From assembly GCF_030733845.1 (NCBI RefSeq), contig NZ_CP132311.1, forward strand, positions 1,243,501-1,307,500: a stretch of 64,000 nucleotides of DNA, written 5' to 3'. The notes below the pieces were generated by a model. The model was given only the letters and a program-made list of their open reading frames with translations, had not been told where the DNA came from and searched no databases. Positions 48,737 to 56,475 of this stretch are shown here, piece after piece. The stretch's first letter is position 1, and each line of letters opens with the position of its first letter. This DNA comes from Shinella zoogloeoides. Its GTDB lineage: Bacteria; Pseudomonadota; Alphaproteobacteria; Rhizobiales; Rhizobiaceae. Position numbers and translations under genes: made by a program.

Positions 48737-48803
48737 TTGGATAGCTCAGTGGTAGAGCATCAGACCATTACTCTGACTGTGGAAGGTTCGAATCCTTCTC
48801 CAA
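48737..48803 (+). ncRNA. tRNA-like element 2 (short acceptor stem)
   Basis: It begins at the base after the CCA of element 1. TTGGA/TCCAA gives a five-pair acceptor instead of seven. D-arm GCTC/GAGC, anticodon arm TCAGA-CCATTAC-TCTGA and T-arm GAAGG-TTCGAAT-CCTTC are perfectly paired. The loop has C at position 33 instead of U, unlike normal decoding tRNAs. The shortened acceptor would not be a good substrate for ordinary aminoacylation. Perfect pairing of all three arms argues against a decaying pseudogene. Confidence 0.7.
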
Positions 48804-48807
48804 AAGT

Positions 48808-48824
48808 GCTGACTCGAAATCAGC
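48808..48824 (+). ncRNA. isolated anticodon arm, tRNA-Ser(CGA)-like
   Basis: GCTGA-CTCGAAA-TCAGC: five paired bases, a seven-base loop and five paired bases, exactly the size of an anticodon arm. The loop is identical to that of bacterial tRNA-Ser with anticodon CGA. There is no D-arm, T-arm or acceptor around it. It follows element 2 after four bases. Confidence 0.65.
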
Positions 48825-48825
48825 G

Positions 48826-48846
48826 ACAGCCTTCCAAGCTGTTTTC
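48826..48846 (+). ncRNA. isolated anticodon arm, tRNA-Gly(UCC)-like, with T-run
   Basis: ACAGC-CTTCCAA-GCTGT (48826-48842): again five pairs around seven bases. The core CAGC-CTTCCAA-GCTG is the same as the anticodon arm of E. coli tRNA-Gly(UCC). It is followed by TTT, so the arm could also work as the intrinsic terminator of the tRNA-like transcript. It follows the Ser-like arm after one base. Confidence 0.65.
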
Positions 48847-49177
48847 AATCCGGTCCGGGGACCGGACTGCGGACGGCAGACCGGGGTGGGGCCGAAAGGC
48901 CCTTTCCCGGAAAGCCCGATGCCTGACGTTTGCGGTCCGGTTCTCGGTGACGATCAAGCCGCCTCCCGGCCAGCAAGGGACCGCACGGTTCCCGCGCCCG
49001 CCCGGACGCTGCGCGATCCTCTCCCGAAAACCCGCCGCCGATGGCCGTCAGCCGGTTCCCGGATCATCTATCGAATACCCCGCCCGCAGGTTCCCCGGGC
49101 GATCAGGGTTCCCCAGGGAACGGACAACGAAAGGACGATCGGTTCATGACGTAGCGTATGACCGAAGGAGTAGAAGA
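48847..49177 (+). other. GC-rich structured leader between tRNA-like cluster and slipin gene
   Basis: No gene is seen. Several hairpins are visible: TCCGGTCC/GGACCGGA at 48849-48866; CCGG-A-CTGC...GCAG-A-CCGG near 48862-48883; and GGGCC-GAAA-GGCCC followed by TTTC at 48889-48905, which is terminator-like. If transcription runs from the tRNA-like cluster into slipin, these could attenuate it. The slipin ribosome-binding site GAAGGAG lies at the end. Confidence 0.45.
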
Positions 49178-50323
49178 ATGACGATGTTTCTCGATATGAT
49201 TTTGGGGCGCACGCGCGTCCTCGTGAAGGCCAACGAGCGCGTGCTCGCGCTCTACAGGGGAGAAGTCCTCGGCATTTTCGGCGCGGGCGAACACAGCCTG
49301 CCGAACCGCCGCGGCATGCTCGAACTGGAGCGTCACGACGTGAACCGGGCGGCCTTCGTCTCGGCCTACGAGAAGCCGTTGTTCGATACGCTTCCGGAGG
49401 TCGCACGCCGCGAACTGGTGGTCTTCCGCACGAACGCGCGTGAAATCTCGGTCGTCGAACGCGACGGCGAGCTTCACACGGTGCTCGCGCCGAACCAGAA
49501 GCTCGTGGTGTGGAACGCTGCCGGTCCGTGGGCCGAGACGCGCATCGACCTGACTGAGCGGCTCGACGTCGATCCGGAGCTGATGCGCCGGCTGACGCGG
49601 GCACGCCGGACGGAACTCGTCACGGCCTTCATGGTCAATGACGGGCAGGTCGGCCTGCTTTTCGTCGACGGAACGCACCAGCGCATGCTGGAGCCGGGCC
49701 TGCACGCCTTCTGGAACGTCGGCAAGACGATCCAGGTGCGCGTGGTGGACCTGAAGCGCCAGTCGCTCGACGTGACCGGCCAGGAACTGCTCACCCGCGA
49801 CAAGGTCACGATCCGGGTGAACATTTCGGCCGAATACCGCGTCGTCGATCCGCTGAGGGCCGTCTCGGAGGTCAAGGACTTCGCCGATGCGCTCTACCGG
49901 GCGCTACAGTTCGCCTTCCGCCAGACGCTCGGCACGCTGACGCTCGACCAGATCCTTGAACGCAAGGTGACGGTCAACGCGGAAGCCGCCGAGAAGGTGC
50001 GGGCCGACATGGCGGCCATCGGGGTCGAGGTCTCGGCCATCGAGCTCAAGGACGTGATCCTGCCGGGCGAGATGCGCGATATCCTCAACCAGGTCGTCGC
50101 GGCGGAAAAGCAGGCCGAGGCCAACGTCATCCGTCGCCGCGAGGAAACGAACGCCACCCGTTCGCTCCTCAACACGGCCAGGGTGATGGCGGAAAATCCG
50201 GTCATGCTGCGGCTGAAGGAGCTTGAAGCTCTCGAAGCCATCGCCGGGAAGGTCGAGCGCCTGACCATCCACAACGGGACGGCGGGCCTGATGAACGACC
50301 TCGTCCAGCTCCGCGACAAGTAG
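49178..50323 (+). CDS. slipin / SPFH (Band-7) domain protein
   Basis: A 381-residue protein with the Band-7/SPFH fold. It has the central LTRDKVTIRVNISAEYRVVDP strand region (split here over family positions near 215-235), VKDFADALYRALQFAFRQTL and the ELKDVILPGEMRDILNQVVAAEKQAEANVIRRREE coiled-coil segment at about 290-330. Unlike stomatins it lacks an obvious N-terminal membrane hairpin, so it may be soluble. SPFH proteins of this type occur in bacterial RNA-repair gene sets with RtcB and a tRNA-like RNA. Here the tRNA-like cluster is upstream but no rtcB or rtcR is nearby. ATG 49178 follows GAAGGAG. Confidence 0.85.
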   Translation: MTMFLDMILGRTRVLVKANERVLALYRGEVLGIFGAGEHSLPNRRGMLELERHDVNRAAFVSAYEKPLFDTLPEVARRELVVFRTNAREISVVERDGELHTVLAPNQKLVVWNAAGPWAETRIDLTERLDVDPELMRRLTRARRTELVTAFMVNDGQVGLLFVDGTHQRMLEPGLHAFWNVGKTIQVRVVDLKRQSLDVTGQELLTRDKVTIRVNISAEYRVVDPLRAVSEVKDFADALYRALQFAFRQTLGTLTLDQILERKVTVNAEAAEKVRADMAAIGVEVSAIELKDVILPGEMRDILNQVVAAEKQAEANVIRRREETNATRSLLNTARVMAENPVMLRLKELEALEAIAGKVERLTIHNGTAGLMNDLVQLRDK

Positions 50324-50327
50324 GGGA

Positions 50328-50360
50328 CCGCCCGGCCGAAAGGCCGGGCGATTCTCTTTT
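50328..50360 (+). terminator. terminator of the slipin gene
   Basis: GCCCGGCC (50330-50337) pairs with GGCCGGGC (50342-50349) around a GAAA tetraloop, followed by GATTCTCTTTT. It lies directly after the slipin stop. Confidence 0.8.
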
Positions 50361-50452
50361 GCGCCTTCCCCATCATCGCCGTGGATGGCCGATTTCCCTC
50401 TCTCGCCAATCGCCCCGCGCGATGCTTTCATAGGGGTGGAGAGAACCGCCCC

Positions 50453-50965
50453 ATGATCACCGTCCGCAATGCCCGTCAGGAGGATGTCAACGCCCTTGTC
50501 GAGATCGGCGTCAGGGCGTGGGAGCAGGCCGTCGTCGGCGTCGCCGACCTCCAGGTGCGGCGCGACTATGCGCGCAACGCCTTCCAGCAGTTCCTCGTCA
50601 GTCATTGGCTGCGCGTGACGGTCGCCGAGTTCGACGGCGCGCTCGCCGGCTGGGCGTCCCGCGAGGCGCTGGACGACGAGATCAGCGATCTGTGGGTCGA
50701 GCCGCAGCACCAGAAGATGGGCCTCGGCGCGGCCCTGCTCGCCGCCATGGAGGCGGAGATCGTCGCGGCCGGTTTCGAGGCGGCGCGGCTTCAGACCCAT
50801 GCCCGCAATGTCGCCGCCGTGGCTTTCTTCCAGAAGCATGGCTATGCGGTGAACTGGCTTTCCGTCGATTATTCGGCCCGCCTCGACCGGGATGTGGAAT
50901 CGGTCGGCCTGCGCCGGCAGCTCGTGGCGGACGAGCCGTCCGGCTACGGACCGGGCGGGTTTTGA
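50453..50965 (+). CDS. GNAT family N-acetyltransferase next to yjhX
   Basis: A 170-residue acetyltransferase with WVEPQHQKMGLGAALLAAME as the acetyl-CoA loop and HARNVAAVAFFQKHGY as the final GNAT motif. It converges on a YjhX-type gene 34 bases away. In E. coli, YjhX (TopAI) is neutralised by YjhQ, which is also a GNAT-type protein, so a toxin-antitoxin relationship is possible; here, however, the genes are convergent and not in one operon. Start ATG 50453. Confidence 0.82.
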   Translation: MITVRNARQEDVNALVEIGVRAWEQAVVGVADLQVRRDYARNAFQQFLVSHWLRVTVAEFDGALAGWASREALDDEISDLWVEPQHQKMGLGAALLAAMEAEIVAAGFEAARLQTHARNVAAVAFFQKHGYAVNWLSVDYSARLDRDVESVGLRRQLVADEPSGYGPGGF

Positions 50966-50999
50966 GGGGAGGCGCGTGCTCGCCGCGCCTCCCGCTCCG

Positions 51000-51257
51000 T
51001 CACTGGTTGTCCTGCTGCGATCGCACCAGTTCGAGCCCGCGCTGGGTGATGCGGTAGGGCCTGCCACCGGACGAGGCGATGTAGCGCCGGCGCTTCAGCT
51101 TGCGGAAGAGCTCGATGTCCAAGCCGCCCGCCCGCCAGCCCTCCCGGGTGACGCAGGCGACGGTGACGATCTTCCTGGTTTCGTCTTTTTCGATTTCGAT
51201 CCTGCCGCCCTGGGCGAGCAGGTGGAGTATGCGCTGTTCGGCGCGGGAAATGTCCAT
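51000..51257 (-). CDS. YjhX / UPF0386 family protein (TopAI-like)
   Basis: An 85-residue protein matching UPF0386 over its whole length: MDISRAEQRILHLLAQGG at the start, a central VTREGWRAGGLDIELFRKLKRR and the final SSGGRPYRITQRGLELVR. E. coli YjhX was reported to inhibit topoisomerase I (TopA), hence TopAI. Activity here is inferred from family only. Upstream is GAACG-CAAAAAAA-CGTTC, a palindrome that may hold the promoter or operator. Confidence 0.85.
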   Translation of the reverse strand: MDISRAEQRILHLLAQGGRIEIEKDETRKIVTVACVTREGWRAGGLDIELFRKLKRRRYIASSGGRPYRITQRGLELVRSQQDNQ

Positions 51258-51291
51258 GGTCCTGAAGATCCGTCTGGCGTTCGAATGAACG

Positions 51292-51321
51292 CAAAAAAAC
51301 GTTCCGCCACCCGATGGTGGC
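51292..51321 (-). terminator. possible terminator after the oxidoreductase gene
   Basis: On the minus strand GCCACC-ATCG-GGTGGC (51321-51306) is followed after about seven bases by a TTTTTTT run. The gap between stem and T-run is longer than ideal. The same T-run is part of the palindrome upstream of yjhX. A larger GACCCTGC/GCAGGGTC inverted repeat is at 51340-51371. Confidence 0.35.
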
Positions 51322-51447
51322 AGGGTTCATCGTTTTTCCGACCCTGCACGCAAGCTGTTGCGGGCAGGGTCCTCAGCGGGCCTCAGACGAGCTAGACATC
51401 AAAACTCCATTGCGGATGCCCCGAAATAACCGGGACACCCCGAAAGG

Positions 51448-52350
51448 TCAATGCGACGGCCAGATCAGCGAATGGTGCAGGAAGACGCCGGTCTTCACGC
51501 CATTGGCCGAAGCCAGCGAGATGTTCGCCGCCCCGAGCGCGATATCGCCGGCCGCATAGAGGCCGGGCAGGGAGGTCTGGCCGGTGTCGTCGGTGTGGAG
51601 GATGGTGCCGACAGGCGTTTCCTTCAATTCGAGGCCGCGATCGGCCGGAATGGTGCTGCGTACCCGCGCCTCCGGCATGACGAAGAGCGCCTTGATCAGC
51701 GTCGGGATGCCGGGGCCGGTCTCGACGGAGAGCATGCCGTCCGGTCCGTCGGCGATCGCCGTGACACGGCCCGGCCGCAGTTTCACATTGCGCTGAGCAA
51801 GCAAGGCAAGCGCTTCGTCGTCCGGTTCCGGCGTCATGTTGGTGAAGAGCGTCACATTGCCCCAATCGGCGACAACCGCCGCGAACCGGGCGGCGTCCGC
51901 CGTGCGGGCCAGCACGCCGACTTCTCCGCCGCCGACCTCGTAGCCGTGGCAATAGGGGCAATGCAGCACCGTCTTGCCCCAGCGCTCCGCAAGGCCGGGT
52001 ATGGCCGGCAACCGGTCCTCGAAACCGGTGGCAAGCAGCACGCGCCTTGCATCGAGACGCCCGCCATCACCGGTGATGACGGAGAAGGCATCCTTCTCGC
52101 CCTCGAGCCGCTCGGCCGGCGCGTCGCGGAAGGTGACGGTCCCGTAGGCGGCGAGCTGACGGCGGGCGTCCGCGAGGATGTCGCCGCCCGGTCGGCCGTC
52201 CTGCGCGAGGAAACCGTGCGAATGCGCGGCGAAGCGGTTGCGTGGTTCGCCGGTGTCGAGGATGGTGATGCGGCGGCGGGCGCGGGCAAGCTGCATGGCT
52301 GCGGAAAGGCCGGCAAAGCCTCCGCCGATGATGATGGCATCTTCGGTCAT
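51448..52350 (-). CDS. NAD(P)/FAD-dependent oxidoreductase (thioredoxin reductase-like)
   Basis: A 300-residue flavoprotein. The FAD-binding Rossmann motif IIGGGFAGLSAA starts at residue 7, a redox CPYCHG motif is at C131/C134, and the second FAD segment GLYAAGDIALGAANISLA is near the end. This is the layout of thioredoxin-reductase-like oxidoreductases; the usual CATC of true TrxB is replaced by CPYC, so the partner is uncertain. It lies 82 bases downstream of an Rrf2 gene on the same strand and is probably its target. Confidence 0.88.
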   Translation of the reverse strand: MTEDAIIIGGGFAGLSAAMQLARARRRITILDTGEPRNRFAAHSHGFLAQDGRPGGDILADARRQLAAYGTVTFRDAPAERLEGEKDAFSVITGDGGRLDARRVLLATGFEDRLPAIPGLAERWGKTVLHCPYCHGYEVGGGEVGVLARTADAARFAAVVADWGNVTLFTNMTPEPDDEALALLAQRNVKLRPGRVTAIADGPDGMLSVETGPGIPTLIKALFVMPEARVRSTIPADRGLELKETPVGTILHTDDTGQTSLPGLYAAGDIALGAANISLASANGVKTGVFLHHSLIWPSH

Positions 52351-52432
52351 GGTTCATCCTTTCTGGTGGGCATGAGGCATCGTTCGCCCGGCGGCTGCCG
52401 GTCGTTCGATGCAGATGTTGGCGTGACTGCCG

Positions 52433-52876
52433 CTAGCCGGTTTCGGGCCGGCAGCTTTTGGCAGCGGCGCGGAAATCGACCGCAAGGTCCGCCAGCGTGG
52501 TGCTGGCAAAGCGCGCCATCAGGATCGCTTCCGCATCCTTCAGCGCGTCGCCGATCACCCGGTTGACGGATTTCTCGACCACGCAGCCCGGCATTTCCGT
52601 GGCCGGGCCGATCTGGAAGAGGATCGGCTCCCCGAGCGCGTTGTAGATGTCGAGCAGCGAAATCTCGGCGAGCGGCTTGGCGAAATGCCAGCCGCCGCCA
52701 TGGCCGCGCCCGGATTGCACGATGCCGGCCTCGCGAAGCCCGGCCATGGTGCGCCGGACGACGACGGCATTGGTGTCGAGGCAGAGCGCGAGATCGTCCG
52801 AGGTCATCGGCTCCTCGCGTTCCGCCATGTGCATGAGTGCATGAAGCACGGCGGAAAGGCGGCTGTTTCTTTTCAT
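52433..52876 (-). CDS. Rrf2 family transcriptional regulator
   Basis: A 147-residue winged-helix repressor with the [26 protein letters not shown] helix-turn-helix and wing region (residues about 44-68, split) and the [13 protein letters not shown] segment. Cysteines are only at 32, 98 and 142, not the three-Cys cluster of IscR or NsrR, so iron-sulfur sensing is doubtful; it resembles cofactor-free or thiol-sensing Rrf2 proteins. It probably controls itself and the adjacent oxidoreductase through the palindrome at 52877. Confidence 0.88.
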   Translation of the reverse strand: MKRNSRLSAVLHALMHMAEREEPMTSDDLALCLDTNAVVVRRTMAGLREAGIVQSGRGHGGGWHFAKPLAEISLLDIYNALGEPILFQIGPATEMPGCVVEKSVNRVIGDALKDAEAILMARFASTTLADLAVDFRAAAKSCRPETG

Positions 52877-52893
52877 GTAACAATAATAGTTAC
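52877..52893 (-). promoter_or_regulatory. probable Rrf2 operator
   Basis: GTAAC (52877-52881), AATAATA, GTTAC (52889-52893): a perfect five-base inverted repeat immediately upstream of the Rrf2 start codon. The position would block ribosome-site-proximal transcription and suits autorepression. Confidence 0.6.
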
Positions 52894-52933
52894 GAATATC
52901 GCTGCATGTCAACACGCGCTGTCTGAAGGCATG

Positions 52934-53239
52934 TCAGCCGGCGTGCAGCGTCCGGTAGAGGGAAGCCGCAAAGACGAGAGCGGCCGGGATCAGCGCCGCA
53001 TGCAGAATCAGGATCGCCATCAACTGTGTGCGGAACGGCTCCTTGCGGGTCTTGTGCCGCAGCAGTCGTTGCGCGGCAAAGGCGCCCAGGCTGCCGCCGA
53101 GGAGTGCGAACTGCAGCGGACGCGCTTCGGAAACGCGCCAATGGCCGTCACGCGCGGCTTCCTTGTCCCACCAGAAGACACAGAACGTCACCAGGTTGAA
53201 GAGAAGAAAAATGATGAGAAGCGTCGTCGTCGTGCCCAT
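52934..53239 (-). CDS. DUF1294 family membrane protein
   Basis: A 101-residue protein with helices at about residues 5-23, 43-57 and 73-95, and the conserved WWDKEAAR near residue 23 and LALLGGxxGA-type segment ([23 protein letters not shown], split). This fits DUF1294, which often occurs alone or fused to a cold-shock domain. Function unknown. It is divergent from gatB. Confidence 0.85.
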   Translation of the reverse strand: MGTTTTLLIIFLLFNLVTFCVFWWDKEAARDGHWRVSEARPLQFALLGGSLGAFAAQRLLRHKTRKEPFRTQLMAILILHAALIPAALVFAASLYRTLHAG

Positions 53240-53368
53240 CGCACCCTTTTAGCCGGTCATCCTTGCGACTTGGCTAATGGCGGCGGGTCGCACCCGCTGA
53301 AAACCTTGCGCCGCCTGCCCATATGTTCTACCGAGACAGCACCGAAGACACCACAGCAAGAGCCTAAA

Positions 53369-54871
53369 ATGACCCTCGTCGACGTCCGCACCCCCGATCC
53401 GAAACGCTTCATCCCCGGCGCCACCGGCGATTGGGAAGTCATCATCGGCATGGAGGTTCACGCCCAGGTCCTGTCCAATTCCAAGCTCTTCTCCGGCGCC
53501 TCGACGGAATTCGGCAAGGCGCCGAACGCCAACGTCTCGCTCGTCGATGCCGCCATGCCGGGCATGCTGCCGGTCATCAACGAGGAATGCGTCCGCCAGG
53601 CGGTGCGCACCGGCCTCGGCCTGAAGGCCGAGATCAACCACCGCTCGATCTTCGACCGCAAGAACTACTTCTATCCCGACCTGCCGCAGGGCTACCAGAT
53701 ATCGCAGTTCAAGGACCCGATCGTCGGCGAGGGCAAGATCGTCATCTCGCTCGGCCCCGATCGTCAGGGCAATTTCGAGGATATCGAGATCGGCATCGAG
53801 CGCCTGCACCTCGAGCAGGATGCCGGCAAGTCGATGCACGACCAGCACCCGACCATGTCCTATGTCGACCTCAACCGTTCGGGCGTCGCGCTGATGGAGA
53901 TCGTCTCCAAGCCGGACATGCGCTCGTCGGACGAGGCCAAGGCCTATATGACGAAGCTGCGCTCCATCGTGCGCTATCTCGGCACCTGCGACGGCAACAT
54001 GGACGAGGGCTCCATGCGTGCCGACGTCAACGTCTCCGTGCGCCGCCCGGGCGAAGCCTTCGGCACGCGTTGCGAGATCAAGAACGTCAACTCCATCCGC
54101 TTCATCGGCCAGGCGATCGAATACGAAGCCCGCCGCCAGATCGGCATCCTGGAGGACGGCGGCTCGATCGATCAGGAAACCCGCCTCTTCGATCCCGGCA
54201 AGGGCGAGACGCGCTCGATGCGCTCGAAGGAAGACGCGCACGACTATCGCTATTTCCCCGACCCGGACCTTCTTCCGCTGGAATTCGACAACGAATTCGT
54301 CGGCAAGCTGCTCGCCGACCTGCCGGAACTGCCTGACGACAAGAAGATCCGCTTCGTCAAGGACCTCGGCCTCTCGGTCTACGACGCCTCGGTGCTCGTT
54401 TCCGAAAAGGCGATCGCCGACTATTACGAGGCGGTTGCTGCCGGCCGCGACGGCAAGATTGCCGCCAACTGGGTCATCAACGATCTCCTGGGCGCCTTGA
54501 ACAAGGACGGCAAAGCCATTGAAGAGACACCGGTTTCGCCCGATCAGCTCGGCGGCATCATCGATCTCATCAAGGACGGCACGATCTCCGGCAAGATCGC
54601 CAAGGACCTCTTCGAGATCGTCTGGAACGAGGGCGGCAACCCGGCCGAGATCGTCGAGGCGCGTGGCCTGAAGCAGGTCACGGATACTGGCGCAATCGAG
54701 AAGGCCGTGGACGAGATCATCGCCGCGAACCCCGATCAGGTCGAGAAGGTCAAGGCCAAGCCGACGCTCGCCGGCTGGTTCGTCGGCCAGGTGATGAAGG
54801 CGACCGGCGGCAAGGCCAACCCGCAGGCCGTGCAGGCCTTGGTCAAGGCCAAGCTCGGCATCGAGGACTGA
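53369..54871 (+). CDS. gatB: Asp-tRNA(Asn)/Glu-tRNA(Gln) amidotransferase subunit B
   Basis: A 500-residue subunit that phosphorylates the misacylated Glu or Asp and performs transamidation. Family features: [20 protein letters not shown] near residue 24, [18 protein letters not shown] near 98, and [12 protein letters not shown] near 292, with a C-terminal YqeY-like helical domain that contacts tRNA. ATG 53369 is fixed by the conserved N terminus; the frame is open far upstream but inside other genes. Confidence 0.96.
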   Translation: MTLVDVRTPDPKRFIPGATGDWEVIIGMEVHAQVLSNSKLFSGASTEFGKAPNANVSLVDAAMPGMLPVINEECVRQAVRTGLGLKAEINHRSIFDRKNYFYPDLPQGYQISQFKDPIVGEGKIVISLGPDRQGNFEDIEIGIERLHLEQDAGKSMHDQHPTMSYVDLNRSGVALMEIVSKPDMRSSDEAKAYMTKLRSIVRYLGTCDGNMDEGSMRADVNVSVRRPGEAFGTRCEIKNVNSIRFIGQAIEYEARRQIGILEDGGSIDQETRLFDPGKGETRSMRSKEDAHDYRYFPDPDLLPLEFDNEFVGKLLADLPELPDDKKIRFVKDLGLSVYDASVLVSEKAIADYYEAVAAGRDGKIAANWVINDLLGALNKDGKAIEETPVSPDQLGGIIDLIKDGTISGKIAKDLFEIVWNEGGNPAEIVEARGLKQVTDTGAIEKAVDEIIAANPDQVEKVKAKPTLAGWFVGQVMKATGGKANPQAVQALVKAKLGIED

Positions 54872-54876
54872 TCCCG

Positions 54877-55377
54877 ATGTTTTTCGTCCGCACAGCTTCC
54901 GAGCGCGATCTGGCGAAAGTCAGCGCGCTTCTGGGCGAGACGTGGCACGCGACCTATGACGCGCTTTACGGCGCGGACAAGGTGAGCGAGATCACCGCGC
55001 GCTGGCATTCCGTGCCGGCGCTAAAGGCCCGGCTGGCGCGCAAGGACAGCGAGTTCGTCGTTGCCGACAACGGCAGGGAACTGGGCGGCATGGGTTATGC
55101 CGCCATGGCGAAGGACCGGCCGAAGACGGCGTTCCTGCATCAGCTCTACGTGCTGCCGCGCTACCAGAGGCAGGGCATCGGCCGCGACCTGTTCGCCGAG
55201 CTCGAAACCTGCTTCCCGGATGCCAATGCCATGCTGCTGGAGGTCGATCCGCGCAACGAGGCGGCCGTCGCCTTCTATGGTGCGCACGGCTTCGTCAAAG
55301 TCGGTGAGACGCAGCACACAGCGGACGGCATCTCCGGTGTGCCGCTCCATGTCTACGAGAAGCCGCTCGGCGGCTGA
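54877..55377 (+). CDS. GNAT family N-acetyltransferase
   Basis: A 166-residue acetyltransferase with LYVLPRYQRQGIGRDLFAEL near residues 90-109 and the VDPRNEAAVAFYGAHGF motif. It starts five bases after the gatB stop and is probably co-transcribed. The acceptor is unknown; no rimI-specific residues are evident. Confidence 0.87.
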   Translation: MFFVRTASERDLAKVSALLGETWHATYDALYGADKVSEITARWHSVPALKARLARKDSEFVVADNGRELGGMGYAAMAKDRPKTAFLHQLYVLPRYQRQGIGRDLFAELETCFPDANAMLLEVDPRNEAAVAFYGAHGFVKVGETQHTADGISGVPLHVYEKPLGG

Positions 55378-55530
55378 CCGCGGCGAAAAGCCGTGGGCGA
55401 AGGCGTGGGAATCGCTGGACATTCCGGCGGTGTCGCGCCATAAGCGAAAGAAAATATCACCCGCTTCATGCGGGCGAACCATCAGTCTCGGGCCGCGCTT
55501 CCGGCATGGCCCTGCCAAGGACGCCAGCCC

Positions 55531-55929
55531 ATGAACCTTCTCAAGCAGATTTTCACCTGGTGGAACGGTCAGACGATCGGCACCCGCTTTCACACCTGGC
55601 GCTTCGGCACGCGGGTCGGCGAGGACGAGTTCGGCAACGTCTACTACCAGGGCGGCGCCAAGGATTCCGAAGGCCGAACCCGCCGCTGGGTGATCTACAA
55701 CGGTTATGCCGAAGCCTCTGCCATCCCGCCGGGCTGGCACGGTTGGATGCACCACCGCACCGACGTTTCCCCGGCCGACGAGGACTACAAGGCGCGTGAG
55801 TGGCAGAAGCCGCACCGCCAGAACCCGACCGGCACCTCGCAGGCCTACCGCCCGCCGGGCTCGCTTGCCGCAACCGGCGAACGTCCCCGCGTGACCGGCG
55901 ACTATGACGCCTGGACGCCGGGTAGCTGA
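55531..55929 (+). CDS. NDUFA12-family complex I accessory subunit
   Basis: A 132-residue protein matching the NDUFA12/B17.2 family: TIGTRFHTWRFGTRVGEDEFG near residue 16, NVYYQGG, RRWVIYNGYAEASAIPPGWHGW near 52, and a proline-rich C terminus with YDAWTP. In mitochondria and alphaproteobacteria this is a supernumerary subunit of complex I. Here it is encoded about 45 kb from nuoN. The ATG at 55531 gives the conserved MNLLKQIFTWW opening. Confidence 0.93.
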   Translation: MNLLKQIFTWWNGQTIGTRFHTWRFGTRVGEDEFGNVYYQGGAKDSEGRTRRWVIYNGYAEASAIPPGWHGWMHHRTDVSPADEDYKAREWQKPHRQNPTGTSQAYRPPGSLAATGERPRVTGDYDAWTPGS

Positions 55930-56005
55930 TACCGATTTGGCCACATTTCGCCGGTAGCTGGAAGCCACCGGCGAGCGCCGGAGCGGATCGCAGGAGACGG
56001 CATTC

Positions 56006-56461
56006 ATGACATCAGGGTTTTCACGGGCAAACGCCGGACGGCGCCTTCTTTCCGTCGCGCTTGCAGCGACGGCCGCCGGCCTTGCCATGGCGCCGGTGGC
56101 AGCAAAGGCCGCGCGCATGGAAAATCCGGTCGCGGTGTTCTCCGGCATCGACAAGATCACCGGCCGCATCACCAATTTCGACGTCTATATCGGCGAGACC
56201 GTGCAGTTCGGCGCGCTTCAGGTGACGCCGAAGGTCTGTTACAGCCGCGACGATACCGAAGCGCAGAAGGTGACGTCCTTCGTCGAGGTCGACGAGATCA
56301 CGCTCGACCGCAAGATCCGCCGCATCTTCACCGGCTGGATGTTCGCAGACAGCCCCGGCCTCAACGCCGTCGAGCACGCCGTCTATGACGTGTGGCTGAC
56401 GGAATGCAAGGCCAAGTCCGACGTGCCGCCGCCGGAAGACGGCGAAGCGGCGGCGCAGTAA
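56006..56461 (+). CDS. DUF2155 family exported protein
   Basis: A 151-residue protein with a signal peptide (about residues 1-36, ending AAKAA). The conserved DUF2155 segments are ITGRITNFDVYIGETVQFGA and LTVxxCYSR-like VTPKVCYSRDDTE, with FTGWMFADSPGLNAVEHAVYDVW after that. Function is unknown; in alphaproteobacteria it commonly follows the NDUFA12 gene, as it does here. Confidence 0.9.
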   Translation: MTSGFSRANAGRRLLSVALAATAAGLAMAPVAAKAARMENPVAVFSGIDKITGRITNFDVYIGETVQFGALQVTPKVCYSRDDTEAQKVTSFVEVDEITLDRKIRRIFTGWMFADSPGLNAVEHAVYDVWLTECKAKSDVPPPEDGEAAAQ

Positions 56462-56475
56462 CGTTCTTCAACCCC

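Noticed and set aside
48663..48803. Calling the two tRNA-like elements ordinary tRNA genes
   Set aside because: The first has a six-base anticodon loop and the second a five-pair acceptor and no U33; no anticodon can be assigned with confidence.
48677..49177. Open frame extending the slipin gene upstream through the tRNA-like elements
   Set aside because: Its translation is the typical nonsense peptide of tRNA sequence; the ATG at 49178 has a good ribosome-binding site and starts the SPFH protein.
51340..51371. GACCCTGC/GCAGGGTC inverted repeat as a terminator
   Set aside because: No T-run follows on either strand; loop is 16 bases.
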